Positions 7,962-14,916 of a stretch of 26,273 bases of DNA are shown here, one piece after another (the stretch's first letter is position 1; every line of letters starts with the position of its first letter). The DNA comes from an uncultured Clostridia bacterium (GTDB lineage Bacteria; Bacillota; Clostridia; Lachnospirales; Anaerotignaceae). Where the stretch lies: positions 1 to 26,273 of the forward strand of contig CAJUNT010000029.1 of the NCBI GenBank assembly GCA_910587735.1, given 5' to 3'. The notes under the pieces are model-generated. The model was not told where the DNA came from. It saw nothing but the letters and a program-made list of their open reading frames with translations, and made no database searches. The position numbers and the translations under genes are program-made.

Positions 7962-8168
7962 ATGTCAACAATTTGGCAATAAAAAATCAGTAAGTCAGAA
8001 TAAAATATGGAATTGAGAGAAAATATCGGCAAAAATAATACAGAAATTAAGCTGAAATAATTAAGTTCTGTTTGAGTTTGCCGAGTAATATTTATTTTGT
8101 AAATAAATTATTTGTGTAAAAATGGAAAACTCTTGAAAGTACAAGACTTTCAGGGGTTTTATTTTTTT
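7962..8168 (+). ncRNA. Candidate structured small RNA of about 205 nt, unknown class
   Basis: The segment lies between a good promoter and a strong terminator and has no convincing reading frame. Its centre folds: TCGGCAAA (about 8025-8032) pairs perfectly with TTTGCCGA (about 8077-8084), this can be extended outward by AAATA/TATTT across a small bulge, and inside lies ACAGAA (8040-8045) pairing with TTCTGT (8066-8071). I compared it by eye with 6S RNA, tmRNA, SRP RNA, RNase P, T-boxes and common riboswitches and recognised none of them. It could be a free small RNA, or a leader whose gene has been lost. The exact ends are estimates. Confidence 0.4.
8128..8168 (+). terminator. Rho-independent terminator ending the candidate RNA
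   Basis: A 13-bp stem with G-U pairs (8128-8140 with 8146-8158) closes the loop ACAAG and is followed by TTTTATTTTTTT. On the plus strand it could end both the candidate RNA and read-through from the sugar operon. Confidence 0.8.
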
Positions 8169-8435
8169 GTGATTTGTGAGGATAGTAATAAAAATAAAAA
8201 ATGAAATAGAAAAATATCATCACGAAAAATGGTGTGTGGCTCTAATTTGGCTCTATTTTTTATTATTTTTAAATTGTTTTTCTAAATATTCATTTTTTAA
8301 GTTTGTCAAAATAATTTTATATATTTCCTTTATCAACCCAATATTCTATTTCATTTATATTTTATATTTTTTCCAAAACATTCATGTTCTTTTTTATTAG
8401 TTTGTCATAAGAAAAACGAAGCTTTCCATAAAAGT

Positions 8436-8619
8436 TTTGCCTCGCTTTGGGGGAAGCGAGTGAGGTTTGGAGCAACGCTCCAATGTTTTAACAGAAGAAT
8501 ATTGTTTTATTTGCAGACGCTGTCCGGTCTACGCTTCGCTTCGGTCGGTGCTGAGTGTCCACCAGACATTCAGCACCCTGCAAACTTTCTTAAAAGAAAG
8601 TTTGATAAAGAACTTTATC
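8436..8619. repeat. GC-richer island of consecutive palindromes, possible intergenic repeat
   Basis: Five hairpins follow each other in 180 nt of sequence clearly richer in G and C than its surroundings: CTCGCTT/AAGCGAG (8441-8460), TTGGAGC-AAC-GCTCCAA (8467-8483), a 12-bp stem GTGCTGAGTGTC/GACATTCAGCAC (8548-8576), the palindrome 8581-8604 with 11-bp arms, and GATAAAG-AA-CTTTATC (8604-8619). There is no believable reading frame. Such clusters are typical of repeated intergenic elements (REP/MITE-like), but copy number cannot be seen from this window. The whole gap 7876-8791 holds only this island, the candidate RNA unit and the promoter of the next gene; AT-rich 8170-8430 shows nothing. Confidence 0.55.
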
Positions 8620-8709
8620 TTTTGCAAACACAATGATATCGTTATTTAGAGAGCAAAATTCTCAATGTTTTAAATGCGCATTTAGCCACTCCCATAAGTT
8701 ATTAAAAGA

Positions 8710-8738
8710 TTGACAAAAAAAGACTATTATAGTTTAAT
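8710..8738 (+). promoter_or_regulatory. Promoter of the small exported-protein gene at 8792
   Basis: A consensus TTGACA (8710-8715) is followed after 17 nt by TTTAAT (8733-8738). Transcription would start close to 8745, giving a leader of about 45 nt with AAGAAGGTG before the ATG at 8792. Confidence 0.6.
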
Positions 8739-8791
8739 ATATGAATGAAGCTAAAGTATAAGTGACAGTTTTGAGTAAAGAAGGTGTTAAA

Positions 8792-9205
8792 ATGAAATAT
8801 TTTAAAAGACTATTATATATTTTAATAGCAATATTTTGTATATTTATTTTTGTAGGATATACGATTCCTCAAAAAACGAATATAGAAAAATCTTTAAACT
8901 GTTTTGATGAAGTTTCTAAAAAAAAAATTATGGTAACAATTTCTGGTACATATTATAGTTATTTTTTAACAGATGATGTGTTTAAAGGTATCATTATAGT
9001 GGAAGGAAAAAGAAGTCTTGAAAGAGAATATACACTCAGAGATGATTTATATACAAATTTTGTAGATGAATATGGTCAGCCAGAAGGTATGATATTACAA
9101 TTTAAAAAATTTAGTTATATTAATATTTATGATTTAGACTATTATTTATATAGCGAATGGGATACAGCATGGACAAAAGAATTTAAACAAAAAATGAATT
9201 GGTAA
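8792..9205 (+). CDS. Small membrane-anchored or exported protein, unknown function
   Basis: A 137-residue protein I do not recognise. Residues 5-24 form one hydrophobic segment after a basic start (MKYFKRLLYILIAIFCIFIF), acting as a membrane anchor or uncleaved signal; no lipobox cysteine is seen. The remaining part is rich in Tyr, Phe and Asp with alternating hydrophobic residues, consistent with a small beta-rich domain outside the membrane. I choose ATG 8792 because AAGAAGGTG lies right before it; an upstream GTG at 8762 adds ten residues but has no ribosome site and would spoil the signal. It has its own promoter. Base use is very AT-rich, like the next gene, which is also a small exported protein. 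Confidence 0.7.
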   Translation: MKYFKRLLYILIAIFCIFIFVGYTIPQKTNIEKSLNCFDEVSKKKIMVTISGTYYSYFLTDDVFKGIIIVEGKRSLEREYTLRDDLYTNFVDEYGQPEGMILQFKKFSYINIYDLDYYLYSEWDTAWTKEFKQKMNW

Positions 9206-9232
9206 GTTTTAAAATAAATACGATTTGTACTC

Positions 9233-9261
9233 TTGATAATACTTGTTATATATACTATAAT
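9233..9261 (+). promoter_or_regulatory. Promoter of the exported-protein gene at 9318
   Basis: TTGATA (9233-9238) and a perfect TATAAT (9256-9261) are spaced by 17 nt. This gives the second small gene its own start of transcription, separate from the gene at 8792. Confidence 0.65.
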
Positions 9262-9317
9262 AATACTATTAACATTATTAGGTATAAAAATTAGGTGTAT
9301 GAAAAGAGGAATTTGAT

Positions 9318-9752
9318 ATGAAAGTAAAAAATGTTTATTATACTTTTTTTATATTTATTGTTTTAGCAATACTTTGTTATCCTATTATTTCAACATATGC
9401 TTTTGAAAATAAAAAAAGTGATATTTATAAAAATGCTATAGAATATAATTGTTCAGATAATATAAATAATTATTTTAAATCAAAACAAGCCTATAAGACT
9501 GGAATAAATGCTTTAAACAGAACCATTTTTATAGATACAGAAAAAGCATTTGAACAAGCTATGATAGATTTTAAAAATGCTTGTGATTATTTAGAAACAG
9601 AATTGCAATTTGGTACAGTAAAACATAATTGGCAGATATATGCACAACAAAGAGCGTGGAAACCAGATTGTGAAAAGGAATTACAAGAAGAAATAACATT
9701 ATTATTTTCTTTTTTAGATATATATAAAAATAGCTTTGATTCATTTTATTGA
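9318..9752 (+). CDS. Small secreted protein, unknown function
   Basis: A 144-residue protein with a clear N-terminal signal: basic start, hydrophobic core about 8-22, and an AxA-like cleavage site near STYA-FE (residues 25-29). The mature part is mostly predicted helical and charged (KAFEQAMIDFKNACDYLETE), ending in a hydrophobic helix. Two cysteines outside the signal could matter if exported. I know no family for it. AGAGGA before the ATG is a good ribosome site. It lies 112 nt after another small exported protein with its own promoter and is closed by a terminator, so it is a single-gene unit. Wall-related or lineage-specific function is only a guess. Confidence 0.7.
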   Translation: MKVKNVYYTFFIFIVLAILCYPIISTYAFENKKSDIYKNAIEYNCSDNINNYFKSKQAYKTGINALNRTIFIDTEKAFEQAMIDFKNACDYLETELQFGTVKHNWQIYAQQRAWKPDCEKELQEEITLLFSFLDIYKNSFDSFY

Positions 9753-9771
9753 TAAATATATTGAAAATGAT

Positions 9772-9812
9772 AAAAAAATCCCCTCTATAAATAATAAAGA
9801 GGGGATTTTTTT
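9772..9812. terminator. Bidirectional terminator between convergent genes
   Basis: AAAAAATCCCCTCT pairs perfectly with AGAGGGGATTTTTT around an 11-nt loop; A-run and T-run let it work on both strands. It ends the plus-strand gene at 9752 and the minus-strand gene whose stop codon (9813-9811) overlaps its edge. Confidence 0.9.
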
Positions 9813-10410
9813 AATATAATAATGATAACAATGTTTGTATTTCTTGTGTAATAGAAGCATTACTTTTTATAGTACTTAACCATTCTTTGCACTGTAATAT
9901 TGCTTGATAGGAATAATAATAAATATTGTAAGCCAATTCTTCTGAAAACAGTTCCATAATTTCTTCTATAAGAGCATCTTCGTCCTCTTCATTATATTCA
10001 TTAGGAAGTAAATATTCTTCCAATAGTATATCATAGATATCGGAAAATATTTTAATATTCTGCTGTTTTATAAAAAACATTTCATAAGCATCATGAAAAC
10101 ATTCTGCTATTACTTCAAAAAATGAAAGTATTTCTTTTACAATAAAAACTGCAATAGCATGATTATCCATTTCTTGATAGGTATGTTTTAATATATCAAC
10201 TAAAAAAACAGTAGCAAATGGTGTTACAGGCAAAAGTGTGCTTTGATGTTCTACATTTGATATTATTTCAGACAGTGCATTTTTTACTTGTGTACTGTTA
10301 TCCATATCCCATAATATTTTAAAATATTGTGGAAATTCTTTTGCTGTACCATAAGTTGTAATGATTCTATGCCATGATATAGAATCTATATCTAAACTGT
10401 ATTGATTCAT
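9811..10410 (-). CDS. HEAT-like repeat protein, unknown function
   Basis: A 199-residue soluble, helical, acidic protein. Its start follows a pattern I know from HEAT-repeat-like proteins: W near 13, an AYG/TYG-A-P motif (TYGTAKEFP, 19-27), then ALSEIISNVEHQSTLLPVTPFATVFLVDIL, where the usual form is HQGT followed by a proline and a VPFL-like helix. The second half has a strongly acidic stretch (EYNEEDEDALIEEIMELF, about 138-155). Such proteins act as binding scaffolds and are frequent next to toxin-immunity genes, but no toxin is seen here. It lies 37 nt after purC on the same strand and is probably co-transcribed. Function stays open; the family link is moderate. Confidence 0.65.
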   Translation of the reverse strand: MNQYSLDIDSISWHRIITTYGTAKEFPQYFKILWDMDNSTQVKNALSEIISNVEHQSTLLPVTPFATVFLVDILKHTYQEMDNHAIAVFIVKEILSFFEVIAECFHDAYEMFFIKQQNIKIFSDIYDILLEEYLLPNEYNEEDEDALIEEIMELFSEELAYNIYYYSYQAILQCKEWLSTIKSNASITQEIQTLLSLLY

Positions 10411-10447
10411 ACGACAACATATCCTTGTAAATAATGTATTTTGTGAA

Positions 10448-11125
10448 TTAAGCTAATATCATTTTTGTTAAGTCAATAGGATCTACAATAACACCATCTT
10501 TATATACACGCATATTACCTGATGCAATTTCATCAATTAATATGACTTCATCATTATAGTAACCGAATTCTAATTTGATATCATAAAGGTCTAAGCCTTT
10601 TTTGGATAATGTATCTTTAATGATTGTGCAGATTTGTTTTGTTTCTGTAACAATAGCATCAAATTGAGCAGGTGTCATAATGTTTAATGCATCCAATCCT
10701 TCTTTTGTGATGAGTGGGTCACCTCTGCCATCATCTTTGCATGTTACTTCAACATAAGCATCTAAAGGTGTACCATCTTCAATATAATTTCCATAACGAC
10801 GTATAAAGCTGCCTGTTGCCTTAAAACGGCATATAATTTCTAATCCTTTACCAAATACTTTTGCAGGAAGTACTTCCATAGTAGATGCATTAACATCAGC
10901 ACTGACATAGTGTGTTTTTACACCAGATTGTTTTAATATTTCAAAAAAATAAACACTTGTTTTTAAATTTTCACGTCCAATACCTTCAATAGATAATCCT
11001 ACAGTGTTTGCACCTGGGTCAAATACACCATTTTCGCCTGTTACATCATCTTTAAACACAAGCTGAAAGTTGCCATTATCCAATTTGTATACATCTTTTG
11101 TTTTACCTTGATATATTTTTTCCAT
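10448..11125 (-). CDS. purC: Phosphoribosylaminoimidazole-succinocarboxamide synthase
   Basis: A 225-residue SAICAR synthetase, normal in length for the bacterial form. It joins aspartate to CAIR using ATP in purine synthesis. Signature parts are YQGKTKDVYKLDNG (5-18) for ATP binding, NASTMEVLPAKV (80-91), ICRFKATGSFIRRYG (97-111) and KLEFGYYNDEVILIDEIASG near the C-terminus with the catalytic/metal Asp and Glu. A full TAGGAGG precedes the ATG and a clear promoter lies 32-60 nt upstream. No other pur gene is adjacent, which differs from the usual pur operon; its only partner is the HEAT-like gene downstream. No purine riboswitch is seen in the leader. Confidence 0.97.
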   Translation of the reverse strand: MEKIYQGKTKDVYKLDNGNFQLVFKDDVTGENGVFDPGANTVGLSIEGIGRENLKTSVYFFEILKQSGVKTHYVSADVNASTMEVLPAKVFGKGLEIICRFKATGSFIRRYGNYIEDGTPLDAYVEVTCKDDGRGDPLITKEGLDALNIMTPAQFDAIVTETKQICTIIKDTLSKKGLDLYDIKLEFGYYNDEVILIDEIASGNMRVYKDGVIVDPIDLTKMILA

Positions 11126-11156
11126 GTAAAAACCTCCTAAATTTTGATATATTTGT

Positions 11157-11185
11157 AGTATATCATCGAAAATAGGAGGTGTAAA
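11157..11185 (-). promoter_or_regulatory. Promoter of purC
   Basis: On the minus strand TTTACA (11185-11180) and TATACT (11162-11157) are 17 nt apart, close to the sigma-A consensus. The resulting leader is short, about 25 nt, which leaves no space for a riboswitch. Confidence 0.7.
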
Positions 11186-11287
11186 GAGTCTAACAATATT
11201 GTAATTTGTATTAATCTGATAAAAAACAATATAAAATTATAAAAATACTAATACTTGTTGTAATAAAATAGAATTTTTTGTGAAAAA

Positions 11288-13279
11288 TTAATCTTTAAGA
11301 CAAGCAAGTTTTTCCAAAAGTAAATTACTTCTGTCAATAAATGCTGTCATTTCTTCAGAAGATAATGTTTTATGGCTCATAAGTGCCAAATCATATACTT
11401 GACGACAAATCAATTCTAAATCCTCTTTTTTATCAGCATTTTGTTTCCATTTGCATATCAATTTTACAAGTTTGTTATTGCTATTTAATACAAGTGTTTC
11501 ATCTGGTGTTGCTGTAGCAAAAAGCATTTTCATTTGTTCATTTTCTCCGTATGCTTCTTTCATTTCAAGCATTCTACGAGATTCTTCTGTTAATACAATC
11601 ATGCCAGAAACCTGTTCTGCTTTTAGAGGCTCTGCTTTTACTTTAAGTGTTTCGCTGTTCAATATGCCTCTGAAAAGATTTTGCAGTTCTTCATTTTGTG
11701 TTTGTTCTGCTTTTTGTGTTTCTTCATCTTTTTCCTGCTCTTTTTGCTGTAATGTATCACTGATATCTGCGTCAATTCTTTGTATTTTTACACCAGCATT
11801 TTTATATTCTAAAAATGAAACAAAAGGTTTATCAATAGGAGAAGAAAGTATTGCTGCCTCTAGTCCTTGCTCTTTAAAAAGACGTATATATTGTGCTTGT
11901 TGATTTTCATCAGATACAAAAAATATTTTATTTTCGTGTTTTTCTTTATTTTTTTCTAAATATTCGCTTACTGTTTCATAAACACCATCTGTTGTTTTTA
12001 AAAGTAAAGAATCCTTTATTTTATCATAAAGTTTTTCTTCTTTCATACAGCCGAATTTAATAAATATACTGATGTTATCCCAGAAGCTTTCATATTGTTC
12101 TCTTTCATTTTTAAATAATTGATTTAATTTATCTGCAACTTTTTTAGTAATATAATTTGACATTTTTTGAGCATAACCATCATTTTGTAATGCACTTCTG
12201 GAAACATTTAAAGGTAAATCAGGACAATCCATAACACCTTTTAAAAGTAAAAGAAATTCAGGAACAACTTCTTTGATATTGTCAGCAATATATACTTGAT
12301 TAGAATATAATTTAATTTCGCCATCTGTAATATCCATTTGTTGGACCAATTTTGGAAAATACAATATTCCTTTTAAACGGAAAGGATAATCCATATTCAA
12401 ATGAATCCAAAATAATGGGTCATTCATATCCATAAATACTTGATGATAAAATGTTTTGTAATCTTCATCTGTACAATCTTTAGGCTGTCTCTGCCAAAGA
12501 GGATTTGTTTCGTTTAATGGTTTTGGTTCTTGTTCTTGTTGCTTTTTCTCTTCCGCTATTTTTTTTGCTTCTTCTGGTGAAAGATGTATCACGTTGCTGT
12601 TTTCTTCTGTATCTTGTTCTATCATTTCCTCTTGTTCTTCTTCTTTTTCAATGTGTATGAATATTGGTACAGGCATAAAAGAACAATATTTTTTCAAAGC
12701 ATTATATAATGTGCTTTCTTCTAAAAATTCCTTACCATCTTCACCTAAATATAATGTAATAGAAGTTCCTCTTTCTGTTTTTGTACCTTGTTCCATTTCA
12801 TAATCAATACCGCCTGTACAAATCCATTTTGCTGCTTCTGCATCTTTTTGGTAAGATAGTGTATCAATTTCAACTTTATCTGCTACCATAAATGCAGAAT
12901 AAAAGCCTAATCCAAAATGACCAATAATTTCATTATCTTCTTCTGCTTTTTCTTGAAATTTCTGTAAAAAATCTGTTGCTCCAGAAAATGCAATTTGATT
13001 GATATATTTTTTGATTTCATCTGCTGTCATACCAATACCATTATCTGTAATAGTAAGTGTTTTTTGCTGTTCGTCTAATGTGACGTTGATTTCAAATTTT
13101 TCATCTTCCGTAATATCTGCTTCTCCCATAGAAGACAGTTTTTTTAATTTTGTAACAGCATCGCAACCATTTGAAACCAGTTCACGAATAAAAATGTCTT
13201 TATCTGTATAAAGCCATTTTTTAATTATAGGTAAAAAATTCTCACTGTTAATAGAAAGATTTCCTTTTTCTTGTGTCAT
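11288..13279 (-). CDS. htpG: Molecular chaperone HtpG (Hsp90)
   Basis: A 663-residue Hsp90 with the full three-domain build. The N-terminal GHKL ATPase carries RELVSNGCDA (32-41) with Glu33 and Asn37, TDNGIGM with Asp79, and GHFGLGFYSAF (120-130). The SNGCDA form replaces the common SNASDA. An acidic/lysine-rich linker (about 213-255) precedes the middle domain, which contains NVSRSALQND with the catalytic-loop arginine. The C-terminal dimer domain follows another charged stretch (about 520-545). The protein is slightly longer than the E. coli form because of these inserts. It is a cytoplasmic ATP-driven folding helper. A CIRCE element and a good promoter upstream point to HrcA heat-shock control, while in B. 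subtilis htpG is not HrcA-controlled. Confidence 0.97.
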   Translation of the reverse strand: MTQEKGNLSINSENFLPIIKKWLYTDKDIFIRELVSNGCDAVTKLKKLSSMGEADITEDEKFEINVTLDEQQKTLTITDNGIGMTADEIKKYINQIAFSGATDFLQKFQEKAEEDNEIIGHFGLGFYSAFMVADKVEIDTLSYQKDAEAAKWICTGGIDYEMEQGTKTERGTSITLYLGEDGKEFLEESTLYNALKKYCSFMPVPIFIHIEKEEEQEEMIEQDTEENSNVIHLSPEEAKKIAEEKKQQEQEPKPLNETNPLWQRQPKDCTDEDYKTFYHQVFMDMNDPLFWIHLNMDYPFRLKGILYFPKLVQQMDITDGEIKLYSNQVYIADNIKEVVPEFLLLLKGVMDCPDLPLNVSRSALQNDGYAQKMSNYITKKVADKLNQLFKNEREQYESFWDNISIFIKFGCMKEEKLYDKIKDSLLLKTTDGVYETVSEYLEKNKEKHENKIFFVSDENQQAQYIRLFKEQGLEAAILSSPIDKPFVSFLEYKNAGVKIQRIDADISDTLQQKEQEKDEETQKAEQTQNEELQNLFRGILNSETLKVKAEPLKAEQVSGMIVLTEESRRMLEMKEAYGENEQMKMLFATATPDETLVLNSNNKLVKLICKWKQNADKKEDLELICRQVYDLALMSHKTLSSEEMTAFIDRSNLLLEKLACLKD

Positions 13280-13348
13280 GAAAATATGCCTCCTTATATT
13301 TCACAAATCATAGTAGTAATATAAAAAATAAAATAGTATCTAAAAAAT

Positions 13349-13376
13349 ATTGTAACACTGAAAATGAAAATGTCAA
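13349..13376 (-). promoter_or_regulatory. Promoter of htpG
   Basis: On the minus strand a consensus TTGACA (13376-13371) and TACAAT (13354-13349) are 16 nt apart, giving a leader of about 60-65 nt before ATG 13279. The -35 box lies 7 nt downstream of the CIRCE repeat. Confidence 0.7.
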
Positions 13377-13383
13377 TAAAAAA

Positions 13384-13410
13384 TTAGCACTCACTTTAAA
13401 TGAGTGCTGA
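13384..13410. promoter_or_regulatory. CIRCE element (HrcA operator)
   Basis: TTAGCACTC, a 9-nt spacer, then GAGTGCTGA matches the CIRCE consensus TTAGCACTC-N9-GAGTGCTAA in 17 of 18 arm positions. HrcA binds this site and represses at normal temperature. It lies upstream of the htpG -35 box rather than at or after the start point. On the minus strand the same hairpin is followed by AATTTTTTA, so it may also end transcription of the DUF5721-like gene, whose stop codon is only 2 nt away. Confidence 0.85.
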
Positions 13411-13412
13411 TA

Positions 13413-13880
13413 TTATTGTGTTATGATAGCAATTTTTAGCTTTTGAAATAGTTCTAATACCCACTTATCCCACTCATGTTCTGCTGTTTTGTCCATAGAA
13501 AATTTTAGCAGAGAACAGCCTGTTGTGCAGGTAATTGTATTATGTTCAAAACTAATATTCAGAAAATAATTTGCTGGAGTAGCACAAATCATTTCAGTTT
13601 TATTTTGAGGTATAGAAAATATGATTTTAATCTGTTTGGGTAATTTTTGTCCTTTTATAATTTCAAAAGCATAATGTCGTATTTCTTTCCAAAAACAATA
13701 ATTTTCTGTTATTAATTCTTGCTCTGCTGGTGAAAAATACGCTTTATTTTTATAACCATCTATTTGAAACAAAGCAAATGTTGTGATATCCATTCGATAA
13801 ATGCAAAAATTATCAAATGTATTTTGCTTTAATAGTAAATGCATAAATTCTTTTGTATCATGTATTGTAAAAGAAATCAT
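13413..13880 (-). CDS. DUF5721-like protein, unknown function
   Basis: A 155-residue soluble protein. The start (TIHDTKEFMHLLLKQNTFDN, then ITTFALFQIDGYKNKAYF) matches my memory of DUF5721 proteins of Lachnospiraceae-type Clostridia, where a TFDxF and a DITTF-xxFxIDG stretch are typical. No catalytic motif, signal peptide or membrane segment is visible. AAAGGA lies 9 nt before the ATG. It is directly upstream of htpG on the same strand, separated by the CIRCE/terminator hairpin, so the two are probably transcribed apart. Nothing known predicts its role; the family name is moderately sure. Confidence 0.65.
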   Translation of the reverse strand: MISFTIHDTKEFMHLLLKQNTFDNFCIYRMDITTFALFQIDGYKNKAYFSPAEQELITENYCFWKEIRHYAFEIIKGQKLPKQIKIIFSIPQNKTEMICATPANYFLNISFEHNTITCTTGCSLLKFSMDKTAEHEWDKWVLELFQKLKIAIITQ

Positions 13881-13984
13881 AATAGCAATCCTTTCTGTAT
13901 AAAAATGATTCGCTTTTATTTTACAATGAATGATAATATATTACAATAAAAAACAATATAATTTTATAAATACATTTTTTCAGT

Positions 13985-14013
13985 TTGTATGTAGAGTGTA
14001 TATGTGGTAAAAT
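13985..14013 (+). promoter_or_regulatory. Promoter of the TPR-MBOAT-SGNH operon
   Basis: TTGTAT (13985-13990) and TAAAAT (14008-14013) are spaced by 17 nt. The leader would be about 80 nt and ends in GGAGGT before ATG 14100. The divergent space to the DUF5721-like gene, 13881-14099, shows no other clear element. Confidence 0.5.
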
Positions 14014-14099
14014 AGTTTATAAAATGTGTAAAAATTATTATTTAAGAAAAACAGTAATCATGATAAATAAATCAACAATAAAAAATATGGAGGTATAGT

Positions 14100-14891
14100 A
14101 TGAATTTGAAAAATACAATTGTTAGAGTGTTATTTTTTGGTGTATTATTAGGTACATTGATGATGATTGTAGGGAGAGTATTCCATTTATCTAAATGTTC
14201 ATTATTTATGACGCTGATTATATCCTATATTGTATTTATTATAATAATGATTCCTTATCAAATGAGAAAAAGGAAACTATTAACACATAAAATGGGAGCT
14301 TTATTACGAAAATTAGATAAAGGCGATATTGATAATTATATTATAGGCATGAAAAAATTATTAAATGAAACAGAAGATAAATATTTAAAATCAATGCTAA
14401 CAATAAACATGGCGATAGGATATACATTAAAGGGGGAATTTGCACAAGCAAATACGTATTTAGAATGTATTGATGTAAATAATATTGATAAAAGAAGTCA
14501 AATGTTGCTTTACAATAATATAACTTTAAATATCTTTTGGGCAGGGGAAACAAAAAAAGCGTGTGTTATAATGGAATGTCATAAAGATTTTTTAAAAGAA
14601 GGTTTAAAATTACCCTATTTTAAAAATAGTTTTGGTGAAACATTTGCATTATGGAGTTTTGCATTGGGAAAAAGAGAACAAGGCTTTACATATTTAGAAA
14701 ATATTATAAAAGAAGAAACAGCAAAATCTATGGAAAAACAATCTGCACAAGTATTATGGGCAAAAGAAAAAATTGCAGATAATGAAATCACAGAGGCAGA
14801 AAAATTATTAAAATATATATTTGACAATACACAAATACCTTATATTAAAAAAGAAGCTGAAAATATACTTCAAAAATTAAATCAATTATGA
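14100..14891 (+). CDS. Membrane protein with two TM segments and TPR-like cytoplasmic domain
   Basis: A 263-residue protein with two membrane segments (about 7-27 and 33-53) ending in a basic stop (MRKRKLL). After that about 200 residues are helical in TPR-like pairs: ALLRKLDKGDIDNYIIGMKK, the MAIGYTLKGEFAQANTYLE unit (about 104-122) with a typical small-residue pattern, WSFALGKREQGFTYLENII, and AKEKIADNEITEAEKLLKYI at the end. Such domains bind other proteins. It comes 25 nt before an MBOAT O-acyltransferase gene, with no terminator between, so it likely serves that system as a scaffold or regulator. No established family name comes to mind, and the TPR call is from helix pattern only. Confidence 0.6.
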   Translation: MNLKNTIVRVLFFGVLLGTLMMIVGRVFHLSKCSLFMTLIISYIVFIIIMIPYQMRKRKLLTHKMGALLRKLDKGDIDNYIIGMKKLLNETEDKYLKSMLTINMAIGYTLKGEFAQANTYLECIDVNNIDKRSQMLLYNNITLNIFWAGETKKACVIMECHKDFLKEGLKLPYFKNSFGETFALWSFALGKREQGFTYLENIIKEETAKSMEKQSAQVLWAKEKIADNEITEAEKLLKYIFDNTQIPYIKKEAENILQKLNQL

Positions 14892-14916
14892 TTGTTTATA
14901 GTATTAGAGGTGCAAT

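Noticed and set aside
7962..8168. 6S RNA, T-box or cyclic-di-GMP riboswitch
   Set aside because: None of the known conserved sequences (T-box GGGTGGNACC, GEMM core, long 6S open-bubble duplex) could be found; kept only as an unknown structured RNA.
8176..8400. 74-codon hydrophobic frame starting with GTG
   Set aside because: Very AT-rich, Phe/Ile/Tyr runs without charge pattern, no good ribosome site and no family; best explained as chance.
8467..8649. 60-codon frame inside the palindrome island
   Set aside because: It runs through several hairpins and has no start signal; the DNA is explained by the repeats.
11451..11903. 150-codon plus-strand frame opposite htpG
   Set aside because: Rich in Ser, Cys and Phe, the usual antisense shadow of a charged coding sequence; no ribosome site.
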